Below, one piece after another: positions 1 through 13,000 of a DNA stretch of 64,000 nucleotides. The DNA lies in assembly GCA_963930775.1 (NCBI GenBank), contig OZ005701.1:186001-250000 (forward strand). Reading direction: 5' to 3'. Numbering within the stretch: the first letter of the stretch is position 1; every line of letters starts with the position of its first letter. The notes below the pieces were generated by a model. That model ran no database searches and was not told the origin of the DNA. It worked only from the letters and a program-made list of their open reading frames with translations. A program made the position numbers and the translations under genes. The DNA comes from Cliona cf. orientalis (taxonomy: Eukaryota; Porifera; Demospongiae; Clionaida; Clionaidae).

Positions 1-602
1 GCATGTAGCTGACTTTCAAAGTAGCTACTACACTTTACTGGGAATTCTGATTAAATTTCACTACTGAGGCAAAATACTACTAACATGGTCAGGCTCCCCC
101 CCTTCTGCAGAAATTTCGTATAATATAATTATAACAAAGAAAGGGCATAATATTGAGGCTGTAGAGAAGTTTAGTAGCAGCACTGCTAACTAGCCTACTG
201 GGCCTTCTGGTGAGGGGGTAAGGGGGTGTAGCTACCTTCTAGTGAGGGAGTGAGGGATGGTAGATATGGTATTACCAGGTTACTCATGCACCTCTACTCA
301 GTAATTCAAATGATTTCACGAGTCGGTAGCCATCAAAGTGAACCGGCAGTCTCTCCAGCCCAATCTCAAAGAAGACCATAATTAGAGGTATGCTAACAAT
401 TAGAACCCAATTACTACAAAAGATGGGTCATTCCTTGGAGCAAGACTAGATAAGTCATCAACTGTGGGCTGGGATTCATGGAAACAGGAACCAATAAATC
501 CGGTATTAATATATAATCACCACGACAACCACACAACCCCTCACCCACCTGTCACTCATTCTATATATAGATTGACCTCTGACCCCTTAAGTCTTGTCAT
601 AC
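1..602. other. Flank downstream of the minus-strand TMTC gene; no confident gene
   Basis: The missing 3' TPR exons of the minus-strand TMTC gene would be expected here or beyond the window edge, but I found no TPR-like coding on the minus strand. The only open stretch of note is about 30 codons on the minus strand at roughly 290-390, ending in a stop. It does not resemble TPR and I cannot assign it. GT-rich low-complexity sequence lies around 200-260. Confidence 0.4.
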
Positions 603-2895
603 TTAGTACCCATCACTTGTGCTAAATATAGAATGACCTCTGACCTCTTCTGCCTCGTCGTATCTCTTCAGTGCCTCCAGTAGACCTCCCAGGTTAGAAT
701 AGCCTTTCGAATGATCCGGAGCTACTTGGATCGAAGTTCGGTACAGCTTCTCAGCAAAAGAGTAGTTTCTTAATCTCCCATGTTCGATTCCAAGGTTGGT
801 CAGCATTACTCCATTCTCGGGATTGCAACGGACTCCAGATGTGTACAGGGTCAGATTCGATTCCCATACCTGATTCCGATTCACAGTATGGGCAGCCATC
901 AGTAGCAGCAGTGAAAACACTGATAGTTTGATGAGTGTTCTTGGAATGAGACTTGACGCTGATTTATGAACGGTATATGCACCATAGGCCACTAGCATAC
1001 AGAATCCCATACTTGGTAGGTAGAGGACTCTCTCTGCCACCACAAACCCAACTGGAAAGAACAGGTTGGAGGCGGGCAAGAAGGGAACGACAGCCATCGC
1101 TAGTCCAACTACTAATATTCTTGACTGTTTCGAAGTACCCTTTGCACCGTAAAATGCAAGCCCAACCACAGTGGCTAGTGTCACTGCGGAAAGAATGTTG
1201 TGGGGATCTGTGATGGAGTGTATCAGAGGGATGAGTCTGTAGCGCCAATCGGCACAGAGGTGGGTGGGGTTAAGGAGGAGCCAGGAGTTGACGAAGGTGA
1301 GGTAGAGCCAGCTGAGTTGACGGGAGGGTGTGTCCATGTAGAGGGGCGGATTAATGCTCCTGGAGTTAGGAGAGTTATTACAGCAATGTATGCTTATTAT
1401 CGATATCAGCTAGACAAAATAAAGATTGTTCAGTGCATACCTATTGAATATGTCGGGTCCACCTTTCATTAGCCACACTCGACCGACCAAGAATACGACA
1501 GAGAACGTAGCCAGTATACCAGCACGAGCCACAAAGCCAGTAAACCATGGGGGAAGGCTATGGCGGTCCACTAACACTGTCCGTAGCAACTTCAAGCCTG
1601 ATACAAGCGTCATCTGAGGGGGGGGGGAGTAGTACTGACGACCATTACCAATTACATATAATACTATTAGGGAAGTATGTTGGCATTAGAAATACAGTAC
1701 TACATTTGAGGGGGATGCTGATGCTTACATACCAACCTTGTGGAGTAAGAAGAATTCATAGACGAGACAAACTCCAACGACTGTGATGCCCTGTTCCTTG
1801 CTCAGAACAGCACACAAGCAACTCAGGACCACTCCACCCATCCACAAAACTATATAATTCGACACAATCACGATATTGTGCATGAAACAAATAAAGCTGA
1901 AACGGAGAATGATGTTATTTTTTTTTTCAGTTACAGCAGTGCCATGCTATTCACTTTTTGCTATTGCTGAATTTCTTCTATTAGCTTCTGTGCAGTTACT
2001 TATACTTTATAGTGACCTACTGTTCTGAGAGAGAGCTGCTCTGTGATAGAAGAGAAAAGACATAGTGTAGAATATTCCAGAAAGAAGTTCAGTCCTTCCC
2101 ACAAGACCAGCAACCTGGAGAGAATTAGAAGGATATGACCAAATAAATATAAATTTGATGAGCTAAGGTGTCAGACATTAAATTTCATGATCAATCAGTA
2201 GACAACAGATACCGTATGCAGATGGAGATCAAGTGGCATAAACGGCACCCAAATTTTCGCGTGCTATTGTGACAGGGTTTTAGGTCACCGGTATCTTCTA
2301 TGGTTAAAATTTTTCGTGGTGCTGTTCTTGCCACTTGATCCGATTTTTTAAGCCACGCAACGATGGTAACGTTTTAATATTATTATAGGCTTACAGCTTC
2401 AGTGTGTATGGGGTGCACAGCAAAGAGGAGTCCTGCTATCAGAGCTGGCCACACTGCTCCACTGAAAACCACACCACACAGCTGCACATACAGGTAGCAT
2501 ACTGCACCATGCAGGAGTACATTCACCAAATGGTAGCCCATGGGCTGTAGCTCATGTAGCAGGTAGTTCAGCTTGAACGTGGCCACGCACAGGGGACGAT
2601 ACGACTTGTGGCTGGTCTTGCTGTCAATAGATGCCCCCCAGAAGTCGTGGTAGAGGAGACCCGTCCATGACGCCTGTGGTCTGAGGTCCATATTCTTCTT
2701 GATAGCGGGTTCATCGTCATAAACTATGCCACAGTTGAGGGTGTTCCAGTAGACGAGAGTGGCGATCAGAGCCGAAAGAACTCCACTAGCGAACAGCCAC
2801 GTGCACAAGTTCATCACATACGCATCTCTGTATATTTCTGATCCTCCGGCATTAAGGTGTCGAGGCGTGGTTAATTTTGGAACGGCCTTGCCCAT
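603..2895 (-). CDS. TMTC-family protein O-mannosyltransferase, 3' end not resolved
   Basis: TMTC proteins are multi-span ER membrane proteins with C-terminal TPRs; vertebrate members O-mannosylate cadherins. Exons read in phase are 2895-2395, 2114-2021, 1849-1737, 1613-1441 and 1359-645. They include the luminal YDDEPAI motif of the first loop, the HPIHTEA and SKEQGIT motifs, and LPASNLFFPVGFVVAERVLY. Exon 5 reaches the first TPR and has a plausible donor (GAAGAG then GT) at 645/644. Without splicing there, the frame stops at 603, giving about 545 residues and only one to two TPRs. Length and exon phases match the plus-strand neighbour, so further TPR exons are expected outside the window. 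Exon 3 needs a weak donor (GTTGGT) to stay in frame. Start is the first ATG of exon 1. The exact TMTC1-4 orthology cannot be decided by eye. Confidence 0.85.
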
Positions 2896-3285
2896 CCACT
2901 AGTACACAACCACGCATGCGCAGATGGTATTATCGTCTCCTGTATACTATAGTACTAGACTGCGATTCCATGACATTGTGTTATTGTAATCCACTTACAC
3001 AGCTACTATATATGTAATTTTATATGATTAGATCCAGTTCAGCTTCGATATGCGATCGCTATACTATAGTGATACCGATAGTTTATACTATGATGGACAT
3101 AGTTTGGATGCCTGCTAGGCAACCGATCATCCCACGACGAATTCCATAATCTCTCTGGCCAGTTAGGCGGTCCACACTACAGTACTAGCTTACTTGGAGA
3201 TGTCTAGTAGCTAAAGAGTATTCAATTTTCTCAAGTATCTCTGGCAAAAGTGATGAAAAAGTGACCCAGAGCCCCGACAATTATT
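2896..3285. promoter_or_regulatory. Divergent promoter region between the two TMTC genes
   Basis: About 390 bp separates the two start codons, which point away from each other, so both promoters must lie here or overlap it. I see no clear TATA box in a convincing position. The genes flank this region as an imperfect inverted duplication. Confidence 0.5.
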
Positions 3286-6165
3286 ATGAAGAGTCCAAAG
3301 GTTGAAGATGCAGCTGTATTATGTATGGTTGTGGGGGTCATGATGTACCTGAACACTCTGGACTGCGGGCTGTGCTATGATGATGAGCCAGCTATCATCA
3401 AGAATGCTGATCTTCGTCCCAGCACACCATGGTCTAACCTCCTGTGGAATGACTTCTGGGGGACTCCAATGGCCGACAAAGACAGCCATAAGTCGTATCG
3501 TCCCCTGTGCGTGGCCACGTTCAGGCTGAACTACCTGCTACATGAGCTACAGCCCATGGGCTACCATTTGGTGAATGTGCTCCTGCATGGTGCAGTGTGC
3601 TACCTGTATGTGCAGCTGTGTGGTGTGGTTTTCAGTGGAGCAGTGTGGCCAGCTCTGATAGCAGGACTCCTCTTTGCTGTGCACCCCATACACACTGAAG
3701 CCGTAAATATTGCTCTTAATCTAGCACTGCTATCACAGCATAACAACTCTCTCTCTCTCTCTTCATTAAACTCAGGTTGCTGGAGTGGTTGGGAGGGCAG
3801 ATGTCTTATCAGGAGCTTTCTTTCTTGCCTCTCTTCTCTCTTACCATCGCTCAGTGACATCACAAAGTGTAGGAGGTAAGCACCACTGTACACATCATTG
3901 ACTGTGCATCATGGCCATTAATTTGCTGCACATGTGCGTGTATGCCTTGTTAAATTTAATACCTCGTGCATGCAGGATACTACGTTTGGATGATGGTATC
4001 TGTTGTCAGTTGCATCTGCTCTGCTCTATGTAAAGAACTTGGCATCACCGCAGCTGCCGTGTGTTTGGCGTGGGATATCATTATTATCCAAAAGGTATAT
4101 ATTATTATATTAAGCCTCAATTGATTGAGAACTTTTTGCTTATTAAATTTGTTTTCTAAATTCCATTCCGTTCTAGTGGAGTCTTTCCAACTTCGTTGCT
4201 GCACAGAAGTTGTTCAGTTCCCTCCATCGTTCCTTTATCAAACGAGCTTTGGTAGTGTCCTTGTATGTTGCTGTGTTCATGATGTTTCGTCTGTCCATTA
4301 TGAAGCACCAACCGTTTCTTGAACTGTAAGCCTAAACAATAATAATAATAATACAGCACAACACAGTAGAAACTGTATAAATGAGATCATGTTAATTTTC
4401 TATGATTATAGTGCATTGAATCCAGCCATGGGGCTTTCCTTTCCCTACCGACAGCTGCACTGGGCGTATCTCTGCTGCTTCAACCTTTGGCTTCTTCTCT
4501 GCCCCGCCCACCTATCGGTCGACTACTCAATGGGGACAATCCCACTAATTAACTCAGTAATGGACTCGAGGAATCTGCTCACCCTATTATTACTTTCTTT
4601 TGGTGTATACCTGGGATTCTCTCTGCTTAGAGGCAAAGGAACAAGCAGCAGAAACAAAATTCCAATATTTGGAGCTGTATTGATGATATTTCCCTTCCTC
4701 CCTGCCTCCAACCTGTTCTTTCCAGTTGGGTTTGTGGTGGCAGAGAGAGTCCTCTACCTACCAAGTATGGGATTCTGCATGCTAGTGGCCTATGGAGCAC
4801 ACAGGTTGATAGCATCAAACTTCAAATCCAGTCACTTGAAAATGATTATAACCTCTGGAGTGATTTTACTACTCGTGGTGTATTTGGTAAAGACCCTGGA
4901 GCGAAATAGAGCATGGTTTTCAGAGGAGCTTTTATATCGTGAAGCAGTCTGTACTTATCCAAACAATGCAAAAATGTTGCATAATCTAGCGACGAAATTT
5001 TCTCAGACTGATTTAGCAATGGCTGAGAAGCTATTGAGCATGTCTGCACAAGTTGAGCCGCAGTATGTGTCTGCCTTCTCTGATTTAGGAATGGTACTTT
5101 CACAGCAGAATAAGCTACAAAGAGCTGAAGAGGTAAGAAATAAACTTATGATTGTGGTAATTGTGGAATTTATCTCTCTCTCAGATTTACTGGAGGGCTG
5201 TAGAACTGATGTATCAATCATTGAATGGTGATAAAAAGGTCACAAGTTCGGTTAAAAACCTGAAGGCATTCACTCGGCTTGCAAAACTTCTCAAGCAGAA
5301 CTCCAGCCGGCTACAAGAGGCTTACCAACTCTGTAAGAATATCACCAGTCGCCTGAAAACACGTGGAATCAAGTATCCAAAGCTATACGCAGAAATGGGG
5401 GACATTTCAGTACGACTAGGCAATTATCGGTCGGCAAAAGTCGCAATAGACACTGCTCTTTATCAAGACCCAACAAATCTGGTGGCCATTTTGGCTTCTG
5501 CTAGACTCAATACAGAGCAGGGGAACATATCAGCTGCAGAGGAGTTATTGAGAGTAGCAATGGAGACGCTGGGGCTACAGCTGCCACTCGCACTGGAAAT
5601 GGCTTCCCACCTCCTTCAGCATCACCATGGCAACATGCTGAGACTGAGAGAAGCAGAATATCTGTAAGCCATGGAATAGTTGGCCTTGTCCCCATGCATG
5701 CAGGCTCCCTATAATTATTTTTCTGTGTATATACTTGAAAAGTTGGCAATAGGGCCTGAAAGTGAAATTAGCGAATTGAAATTCTTTATCTGGCTGGGAT
5801 ATAATATTATTATATCAATGCACCCTAACAATTAATTAGTCAGGAGTCATTGAAATAATTTCCATTGTGTCATGGTCTATCCTAGGTTAATGCAGGTGTT
5901 GTCAGCCGACACCAATAACACTAGAGCTCTGTTCACTCTGGGCCAGCTCTACACTGAGAGGCTCTTCTCCCAACCAATCAAATCCATCGAGCTGTTCGGT
6001 CGCGTGCTAGACCTACAACCAGCTCATCAAGACGCCATGGTGTCCTTGGCCAAGGTCTACACTGAGGCAAGAAGATGCAGAGAAGCTCTGGCTATGGTAG
6101 AGAGATTACTGAAGATGGACTCCAAACATGCCGACACTGCAAAGAAAATTCTAGAAACATGCTGA
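3286..6165 (+). CDS. TMTC-family protein O-mannosyltransferase (complete, 754 aa)
   Basis: Seven exons join in phase: 3286-3702, 3776-3875, 3976-4094, 4177-4325, 4412-5132, 5185-5663 and 5886-6165, giving 754 residues, within the usual TMTC size. The N-terminal half carries the membrane segments with YDDEPAI near residue 32, HPIHTEA at the end of exon 1, VVGRADVLSGA in exon 2, CKELGIT in exon 3, and LPASNLFFPVGFVVAERVLY in exon 5. The C-terminal third holds TPR units such as ALFTLGQLYTERL and AMVSLAKVYTEARR. The expected role is ER-luminal O-mannosylation. It lies head to head with a paralogue; two tracts are nearly identical between them while the remaining exons are clearly diverged. A polyadenylation signal follows at 6258. 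Confidence 0.9.
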
Positions 6166-6840
6166 TCATGCAATAGTAGTATTGTACTTATATTATATAG
6201 CGCATGCGGTTTCGTTTTTTAACCCATTAAAATTGTTCTCAGATTTTGTATTAATGAAATAAATCAAATCTGCACGGATCAATGCACATTAGTTTAGATT
6301 TTCACAAAACAAAATTACATAATCAGTACAATCATGGGAATTCCAGTATACACGGAGCGAAAGAATGCTGGGTCTCCAATCCAATCCATGGATCGATCAA
6401 TAAATCCAGACACTGCGTCACTAACCATTCAGTCAAAATTTAATAATACACTGAAATAATCATTATCATTAGATCACAAAGAAAAAAAAAGATAACTGAT
6501 ACAGTCGTCAAGTGATTTCGATGATTGAATTGATTTTCATGATTCGATGTTCGTCATTTGTGTCGAGGTCAAAAGTCAAAATTGAAATTAATAATCTTAT
6601 AGGTCGATCAGCCAGGTAAAATATAAAATTTAATGAGCTGTTTGCTGGCCTATTCACAACACACATGCATCGGGAACAGTACAATATCACGAAGGATTAA
6701 GGCAGCGGTTAAACAATAAGCTCTCGTTCCTTTGGAGGGTGCTAAATGTCTAATCATGGAATAAAAAAGCTGTCAAATGTCGAATTGGCAGATTTTGGAT
6801 AAATAATGCTGGGGGCAGGCCTACAGTGCCAAAAGCACTC
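6166..6840. other. Convergent 3' intergenic region
   Basis: The stops of the plus-strand TMTC gene and the minus-strand ZFC3H1 gene face each other across about 675 bp. Apart from the TMTC polyadenylation signal, this is AT-rich sequence with no coding potential that I can support on either strand. Confidence 0.6.
6258..6263 (+). terminator. AATAAA polyadenylation signal of the plus-strand TMTC gene
   Basis: Canonical AATAAA hexamer about 95 bp after the stop codon, in the correct orientation. Confidence 0.5.
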
Positions 6841-7033
6841 CTAGCTACTTGGAGGGGCAGAGGAGTGGTCTTTGACAGACTGCCAAAGATTGATACCACT
6901 CTGCTTGGATTTCTTGAGGAGTGTGGAGATGAGGGAGAGAGAGGGAGAGGGAGACGATGTGGCACTGCTGATCTTGTGGCTACTGGAAGCTTCCTTCAAC
7001 TCCAGTAAGAGGAACTGGATACGGTGGGAGAGG

Positions 7034-7071
<38 letters not shown>

Positions 7072-10000
7072 AGAGAAACAGAAAAACAGCGTAGTAGACC
7101 TACTCAAATGTTGTACAACACTGTATATGTACAAAACGGTAACACACAAGTCACACAAGGCATGATCATAATATCAAGACACTATGCTATGTATGTTATG
7201 TTACATCTTTCCATAGGTCAGCACAGGTTGGTGATGCTCTGACAGCCTGGTGATAAATCCAACGAGCCTCGTGCACTCTCCCCAGCCTCTGCTCCAAAGC
7301 GCCGGCCCTAGACACAACAAGCACCAGAAAAAATCTCAGCAAAAAATCATAAAAAATACAAGTATAAGTGTGTATAAAATTTCATTTGGCGAGTGAAATT
7401 TGGAACAGATGAGCTCACATTCTCCAGAGGAAGTCACAGTGAAGGTTGTTGGCCAGGTACGTCGCTAGAGCTGTTTGAGCTAAATCCTCTCGAATTGGCG
7501 TTTGAGCTAGCGCACACTGGACTAGTCTGAGAGAGAGAAGAGGAGAGAGAAAGGAGAGGGAGGGTGGGAGCGGAGCGAAGGGAGGGAGGGAGAGAGAGAG
7601 AACAAGGCTTGGTAGAAGATAAAAAAAAACAAAACACATGAGCATCAAAATTTTAAGAAGCAAAGCAATGCCCACACACCTGGCCACAAGCACGGGATTT
7701 CTCGGCTGAACTGAGTGAAACTTCTGGAGCTGAGTCAGCAAAAAGCTCGATGTAGGAGGAAGAACACTAGCAAATACATCCACCACCTTCAAATGGAAGC
7801 ACACATCGATTGGCAATTACAAAGAAAAATCACAAAAATTGGAAATTTAGATCGGGGGGGGGCAACTATGAATTAGCTTAAAATATGTGGCATTTCTTAG
7901 TACTACCACCTCAAATTTCACCCTCCTCTTTCCCTGCCCCCATGCCCCCCCCCCCAACAAAAAATTTGGCACTAGATACTATATACCCCCCTTCCCCCTT
8001 GAAGTGACCTTTCCTCACAATTTTTACACACACACACACACACACCCTCCCCCTTCCCCACGCCCCACACAGCACTCCTTACCTGATCATGGAATGAGTA
8101 GTCTTCATGGACACCACGACTACTGCTGCTGGACTCCCCCCCACTATCAGGATCAGCACAAGGCAGCTGCTTCACAAAGTCAACTGCTATGAGGCAGCGA
8201 TGGACTGCGCTCGAAAAAGCCCTGAAGTTGTCGAAATCAGTGAAATCGTCTTCATCGCCTAGAGCCTTAGAGCGGAGATAGAGTAGGTACTCGATCCAGA
8301 GAGAGTGCACGGCTGAGGGGGGAGAATGGACCGAGTGAATGGCCGACTCATAGGCGTCTTCGACGGAGAGATGGTGGAACTCAGAGTGGGAGGAGGGAGG
8401 GGTGGAGCTAGGGAGCATCAGCTCAACAAATAAACTGCAGATGCATGTGTGAACATAAACGACATCTTGGCTAGCTAGTTAGATTTGACACATCAACAAT
8501 AATATTATTAAGGATTTAAAAAAAAAAATGTACCAGTAGCATAGCCAGAGTGAGGCTAGTTGGTTGCCAAGGTTACCAGGAGCCACACCCTTCGCAAACT
8601 TGGGCAGCTGTAAGTCATAGGGGACCATCAGACCTAGTAGCTTCCTGGAGAGAAAAATAGAAAAGAGGATATAAAAATGCCATAATTATTATAATATATA
8701 ACTGCACATGTACTTGATTTTTCTATACCTGTAGAGTACTAAGGTCAGCTCCAGGTCAACCTCCCTCTCTGCTGGAATGGAATAGAAATTCTTCACACAT
8801 TGTCCCAGCCACTGCACAGCGCTGTCCACAGGAGTGGTGGGCGTGGCTTCACTGGAGGACTGGTGGGCAAGAGAGAGGCGGGCAGCGAGGTGAAACAACT
8901 CAGCGCTCCGAGGGCACTGGTGTACCCCCATCAGCAGCACTTCAGACCAATCAGCATCTGCTTCATCGAGAGCCCTGAGAGAGATAGGCAAAAAAAAACT
9001 TTTATGCATGTCTTCCACTCTCTCCTTTTGTCCAACTCTCTCCCCCTCCCTCCCTCCCTCTCTCTCTCCCTCTCCTCCCTCTCCACACACCTGTAGAGGA
9101 ATGTATACCTTGCATAGAGTGCCCATACTTGTGGTATACTGGGGCAAACCGACACCAGATGCTGGAGTAGAGCCAAGGCCACGCCCACATCATCATAAGC
9201 CAACTCGAACAAGACAAGGTTCTGGTAGAGGGAGAGACAGCTGGTCACTAGCGAGGCTTCAGGAGACGTGAAGAGATTGCCTTGAATATCCTCAGGGGCT
9301 CCGAGTAGCAAACCTTCTTCAAACAATTCACGGAGCTTGTCATAGTCTCGTGTTGATAGCTGCTTCGATTTGGACCAATCAATCAAAAATGGTTCCTGTT
9401 AATTATGAGGGGTAATTAAATCTCAAAATCTCGACGCTACGTTTCAACTTTGTACCTTGGATGCTAGCCTTGCTGGGTGGGTGGGACCGGAAGTGGGTGT
9501 GGCCAGCAAACAGAGCGGCACAGTGCCCGAGTAGGCCATGTGAAGGTATACCAGAGACAGCAGCTGCTTATCTTCACTAGTCAGTATGGACAGCACATCT
9601 GCAGGAAAAAAAAATTATGGCCCAGCGATAATTACTGCTGAAATTTCTATTATTTAGCGAACCAATTATCACCTATGGGCACATGAGAATGTTTCACAAA
9701 TTAAGTACCGTAAATTGCGAATATTTCATGTACAAAATACTTCGTGTGATATTTTTCATGTTAAATAACTTTCGGACAAACGATCCTATACCGCATTATC
9801 GTCAACATATTTTCATGCGTTCAATTTTCTCATAAGCCAGGCTGTCCGAAAATAATTTAACAATGAAATATTTTACAGTATAAGTTTGCTCACTGCTGTA
9901 GTAAGGGAGAGCCTTGATGGCATTGATGGTGTCAGCAGGAGGTCTGCCTCTCAGCTCGTCCAGTACACACACGTTCACTAGGAGCTCCAGACACTGGTGG

Positions 10001-13000
10001 GAGGGAAGTGGGTGTGGCTCTGGGTGTGGCTTCGTTACAAGCCTGACAATCTCTCTGATGCATCTCAGCTTCATCTCATATCCTTCGGCCAGCTTGAGGC
10101 ACTAAGAGAGGAAGGGGGAGGGAGGGAGGGGGGGAGACACACAAATTTAATACCTTAGGGCTACGATTATTTACAAATTTTTTTAGCGGATTTTGAAAAT
10201 AGTGCGTTTAGAGGGTACTCATTTTAGCGATTTTTCATTCGAAAATTTTAATATTCGTGGGTATAATATCTAGCAAAAATTGGGCAAATTGCTAACTTTA
10301 TTACCCGCAAACAAAAGTGTTCCTACATTATCAATATAATTTTTATGATTACAAGCAAAGTGAAATAGTGGACCTTCAACTGACCAATCAGATTCCTGGC
10401 CTACATTACCCTACAATACCGTACAATACCCTACAATACCTACATTACCATATAGTTGTAACAAATACTGTGATCCGATTGGTCGCTCAGAGGCCTGAGA
10501 CTGTGACAAGTGAAGTGAAATAGTGGACCTCCAACTGACCAATCAGATTCCTGGCCTACTTTACCCTATAATACCTTACAATACCTTATAATACCTATAA
10601 TACCTATATTACCATATAGTTATAACAAATACTGTGATCCAATTGGTCGCTCAGAGGCCCGAAACTGTGACAAGTAAAGTGAAATAGTGGACCTCCAACT
10701 GACCAATCAGATTCCTGGCCTACTTTACCCTACAATACCTTACAATACCTTATAATACCCATAATACCTATAATACCATAATAATATAGTTATAACAAAT
10801 ACTGTGATCCAATTGGTCGCTCAGAGGCCCGAAACTGTGACAAGTAAAGTGAAATAGTGGACCTCCAACTGACCAATCAGATTCCTGGCCTACTTTACCC
10901 TACAATACCTTACAATACCTTATAATACCTATATTACCATATAGTTATAACAAATACTGTGATCCAATTGGTCGCTCAGAGGCCCGAAACTGTGACAAGT
11001 GAAGTGAAATAGTGGACCTCCAACTGACCAATCAGATTCCTGGCCTACTTTACCCTACAATACCTACAATACCCACATTACCATATAGTTGTACACGTAA
11101 TACCTTACATTACCAATATCACCTATAGTATACATTACTGCTGCATACCTCTAGCCCCACACTGTATGAGTTGGTGGACACCATGGCTCGTAGGAACATT
11201 TGACCTTTCTCCTTTTGTTTAGCGGCACTGGTGGTGGTGGTGCTGGCTCCTCCCTCTTGCTGTTGGGTGGGCGTGGCCAAGGACATCTCACGGCTGCACT
11301 GAAGTCGAAGGTACTCTATCCAAAGATCCTGCAAAGAGAAATAATTTTTCCACTTCAAGAATGCACCAAACACTAATTTTCAATAATTTTACGAAAGTTC
11401 AAGCTTATGAGACCAATAATATTATTACTTTCTTATATCTGTGGTGAACTGTACTAGAGCACCACAGACCTTTCTATAAGTACAAGCTGCCTACCATTGT
11501 GTGTGCGTACCTCTGATGTCTTGTGGTGCTGCAGAGCATCCTTGAGAATCTTTGTCAGCGCTTCACTCCCTTCTCCCCTCGTACGCGCGCTGGAAAATGA
11601 CCGGAGAACTTCTGTCACTGAAGGGGTCGAGGAAGTACCACCAGACTTCAGTGGTTTAGCATCACTACCAGTAGCATCAGAAGAAGGTGGCTCCCCCAAT
11701 GAGGGAGAGGAGGAAGATTGGTCAGCAAATGAGAAATATCGACATTTCTGTGAACTGCAAAAAAGAAATACATGATTGTATTGTCACGAAATAAAATGTA
11801 CAAGTTGATACTAAATGGTTCTGCTGTTTAATTAGGTTCGCTTGAGCAGGCAATGGGATCCCCCTTAGGTTTGGAATTGGTAGTAGAAAATCAACCTACT
11901 GAATTTTATCAGACATGCATGTACCTTGGCAAGTCTTTCTGTTTTCCGAGTGGCATGAGCTCCTTGCTGATGGAGTCCCACTCCATCTCACTCTCTCCCT
12001 CTCCCTCTCCCTCGAGCATAGCTACCTCATCCCCACTGGGCTCACTAGCCAGCAGAGAGAGAGGATGAGAGACAACAGAACTCAAGTCATCTTCCTTTTG
12101 ACTAGCCAGCCACTCCCTGTCATCAAAGCTGATGTAGCTAGCCTTTGCTCGTGGGTCGGTCCTTAGCTTCGCTCTCTCTTTATTGACGTCGTGAACGGTC
12201 AACTTAAAGAGATCTTCGTCCGATACCTTCTTTTCGTAACGCTCGACCATTTGTGAAGCGTACGAAACAATCTTCCCCTTAGTCTCAGCTAACTGTACTT
12301 CTTCTTGTTGCTGTTCAGTTAAACCCTCACTTTCTGTCTTGGGTACACTACAGCCAGCTAGCTGAGGGGCATAGCATACTAGGTCCTGGATCAGCTCCTC
12401 CTTGTCTAGTGTGATGTCTTTAAAGTGTTGCCCAGTGCAGGAAGGGTCGTTGCATATTCCTCCAAGTTCAAACCGACACATGATGCGATTTGGATCGATT
12501 TTGTTCGAATGAGAGAGCGAGTGTAGAGTGAGTTTCTCATTTGTCCGATAGAGTGGATTTAGCCTGTATGATTGAAACATGAGCAGAGGGGAGGAGTAGG
12601 GATGGTAGGTTGTGTGTCTCTGTATTAGCGACGACATGCCACCTCCGCTATGATGTAATGATAATGTCATCTGCTTCTTTGGCTTATCAAGCTTTTCGAC
12701 ACCAGCGACAAACTTTTCACTGACAGTTGGCGGAGAGAGGGACATGGTGAATTGATGACTAGGCAAAAAAGAACCACTCGTAGAAGGCGTGACAGGAAGT
12801 GGGTGTGGCACTCTATCCAATAACACTTCCTGGTTTGACTGCCACAATTGATGAAGATTATCGCTCATAGTCTGAACATCACCCAATAAAGCACTGGTAC
12901 CACCGCCAACTTTTTTAGTAGCCTTTCTAGCTTTGACAATCTTTCCAATTTCACTCATTGCAGCTTCTACAGTCAACTTGCCTCCCTTCTTGGCTGCTCC

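Noticed and set aside
7037..7075. GA microsatellite and similar simple repeats (also AC near 8030, GA near 57060)
   Set aside because: Ordinary simple repeats in introns or spacers without further structure.
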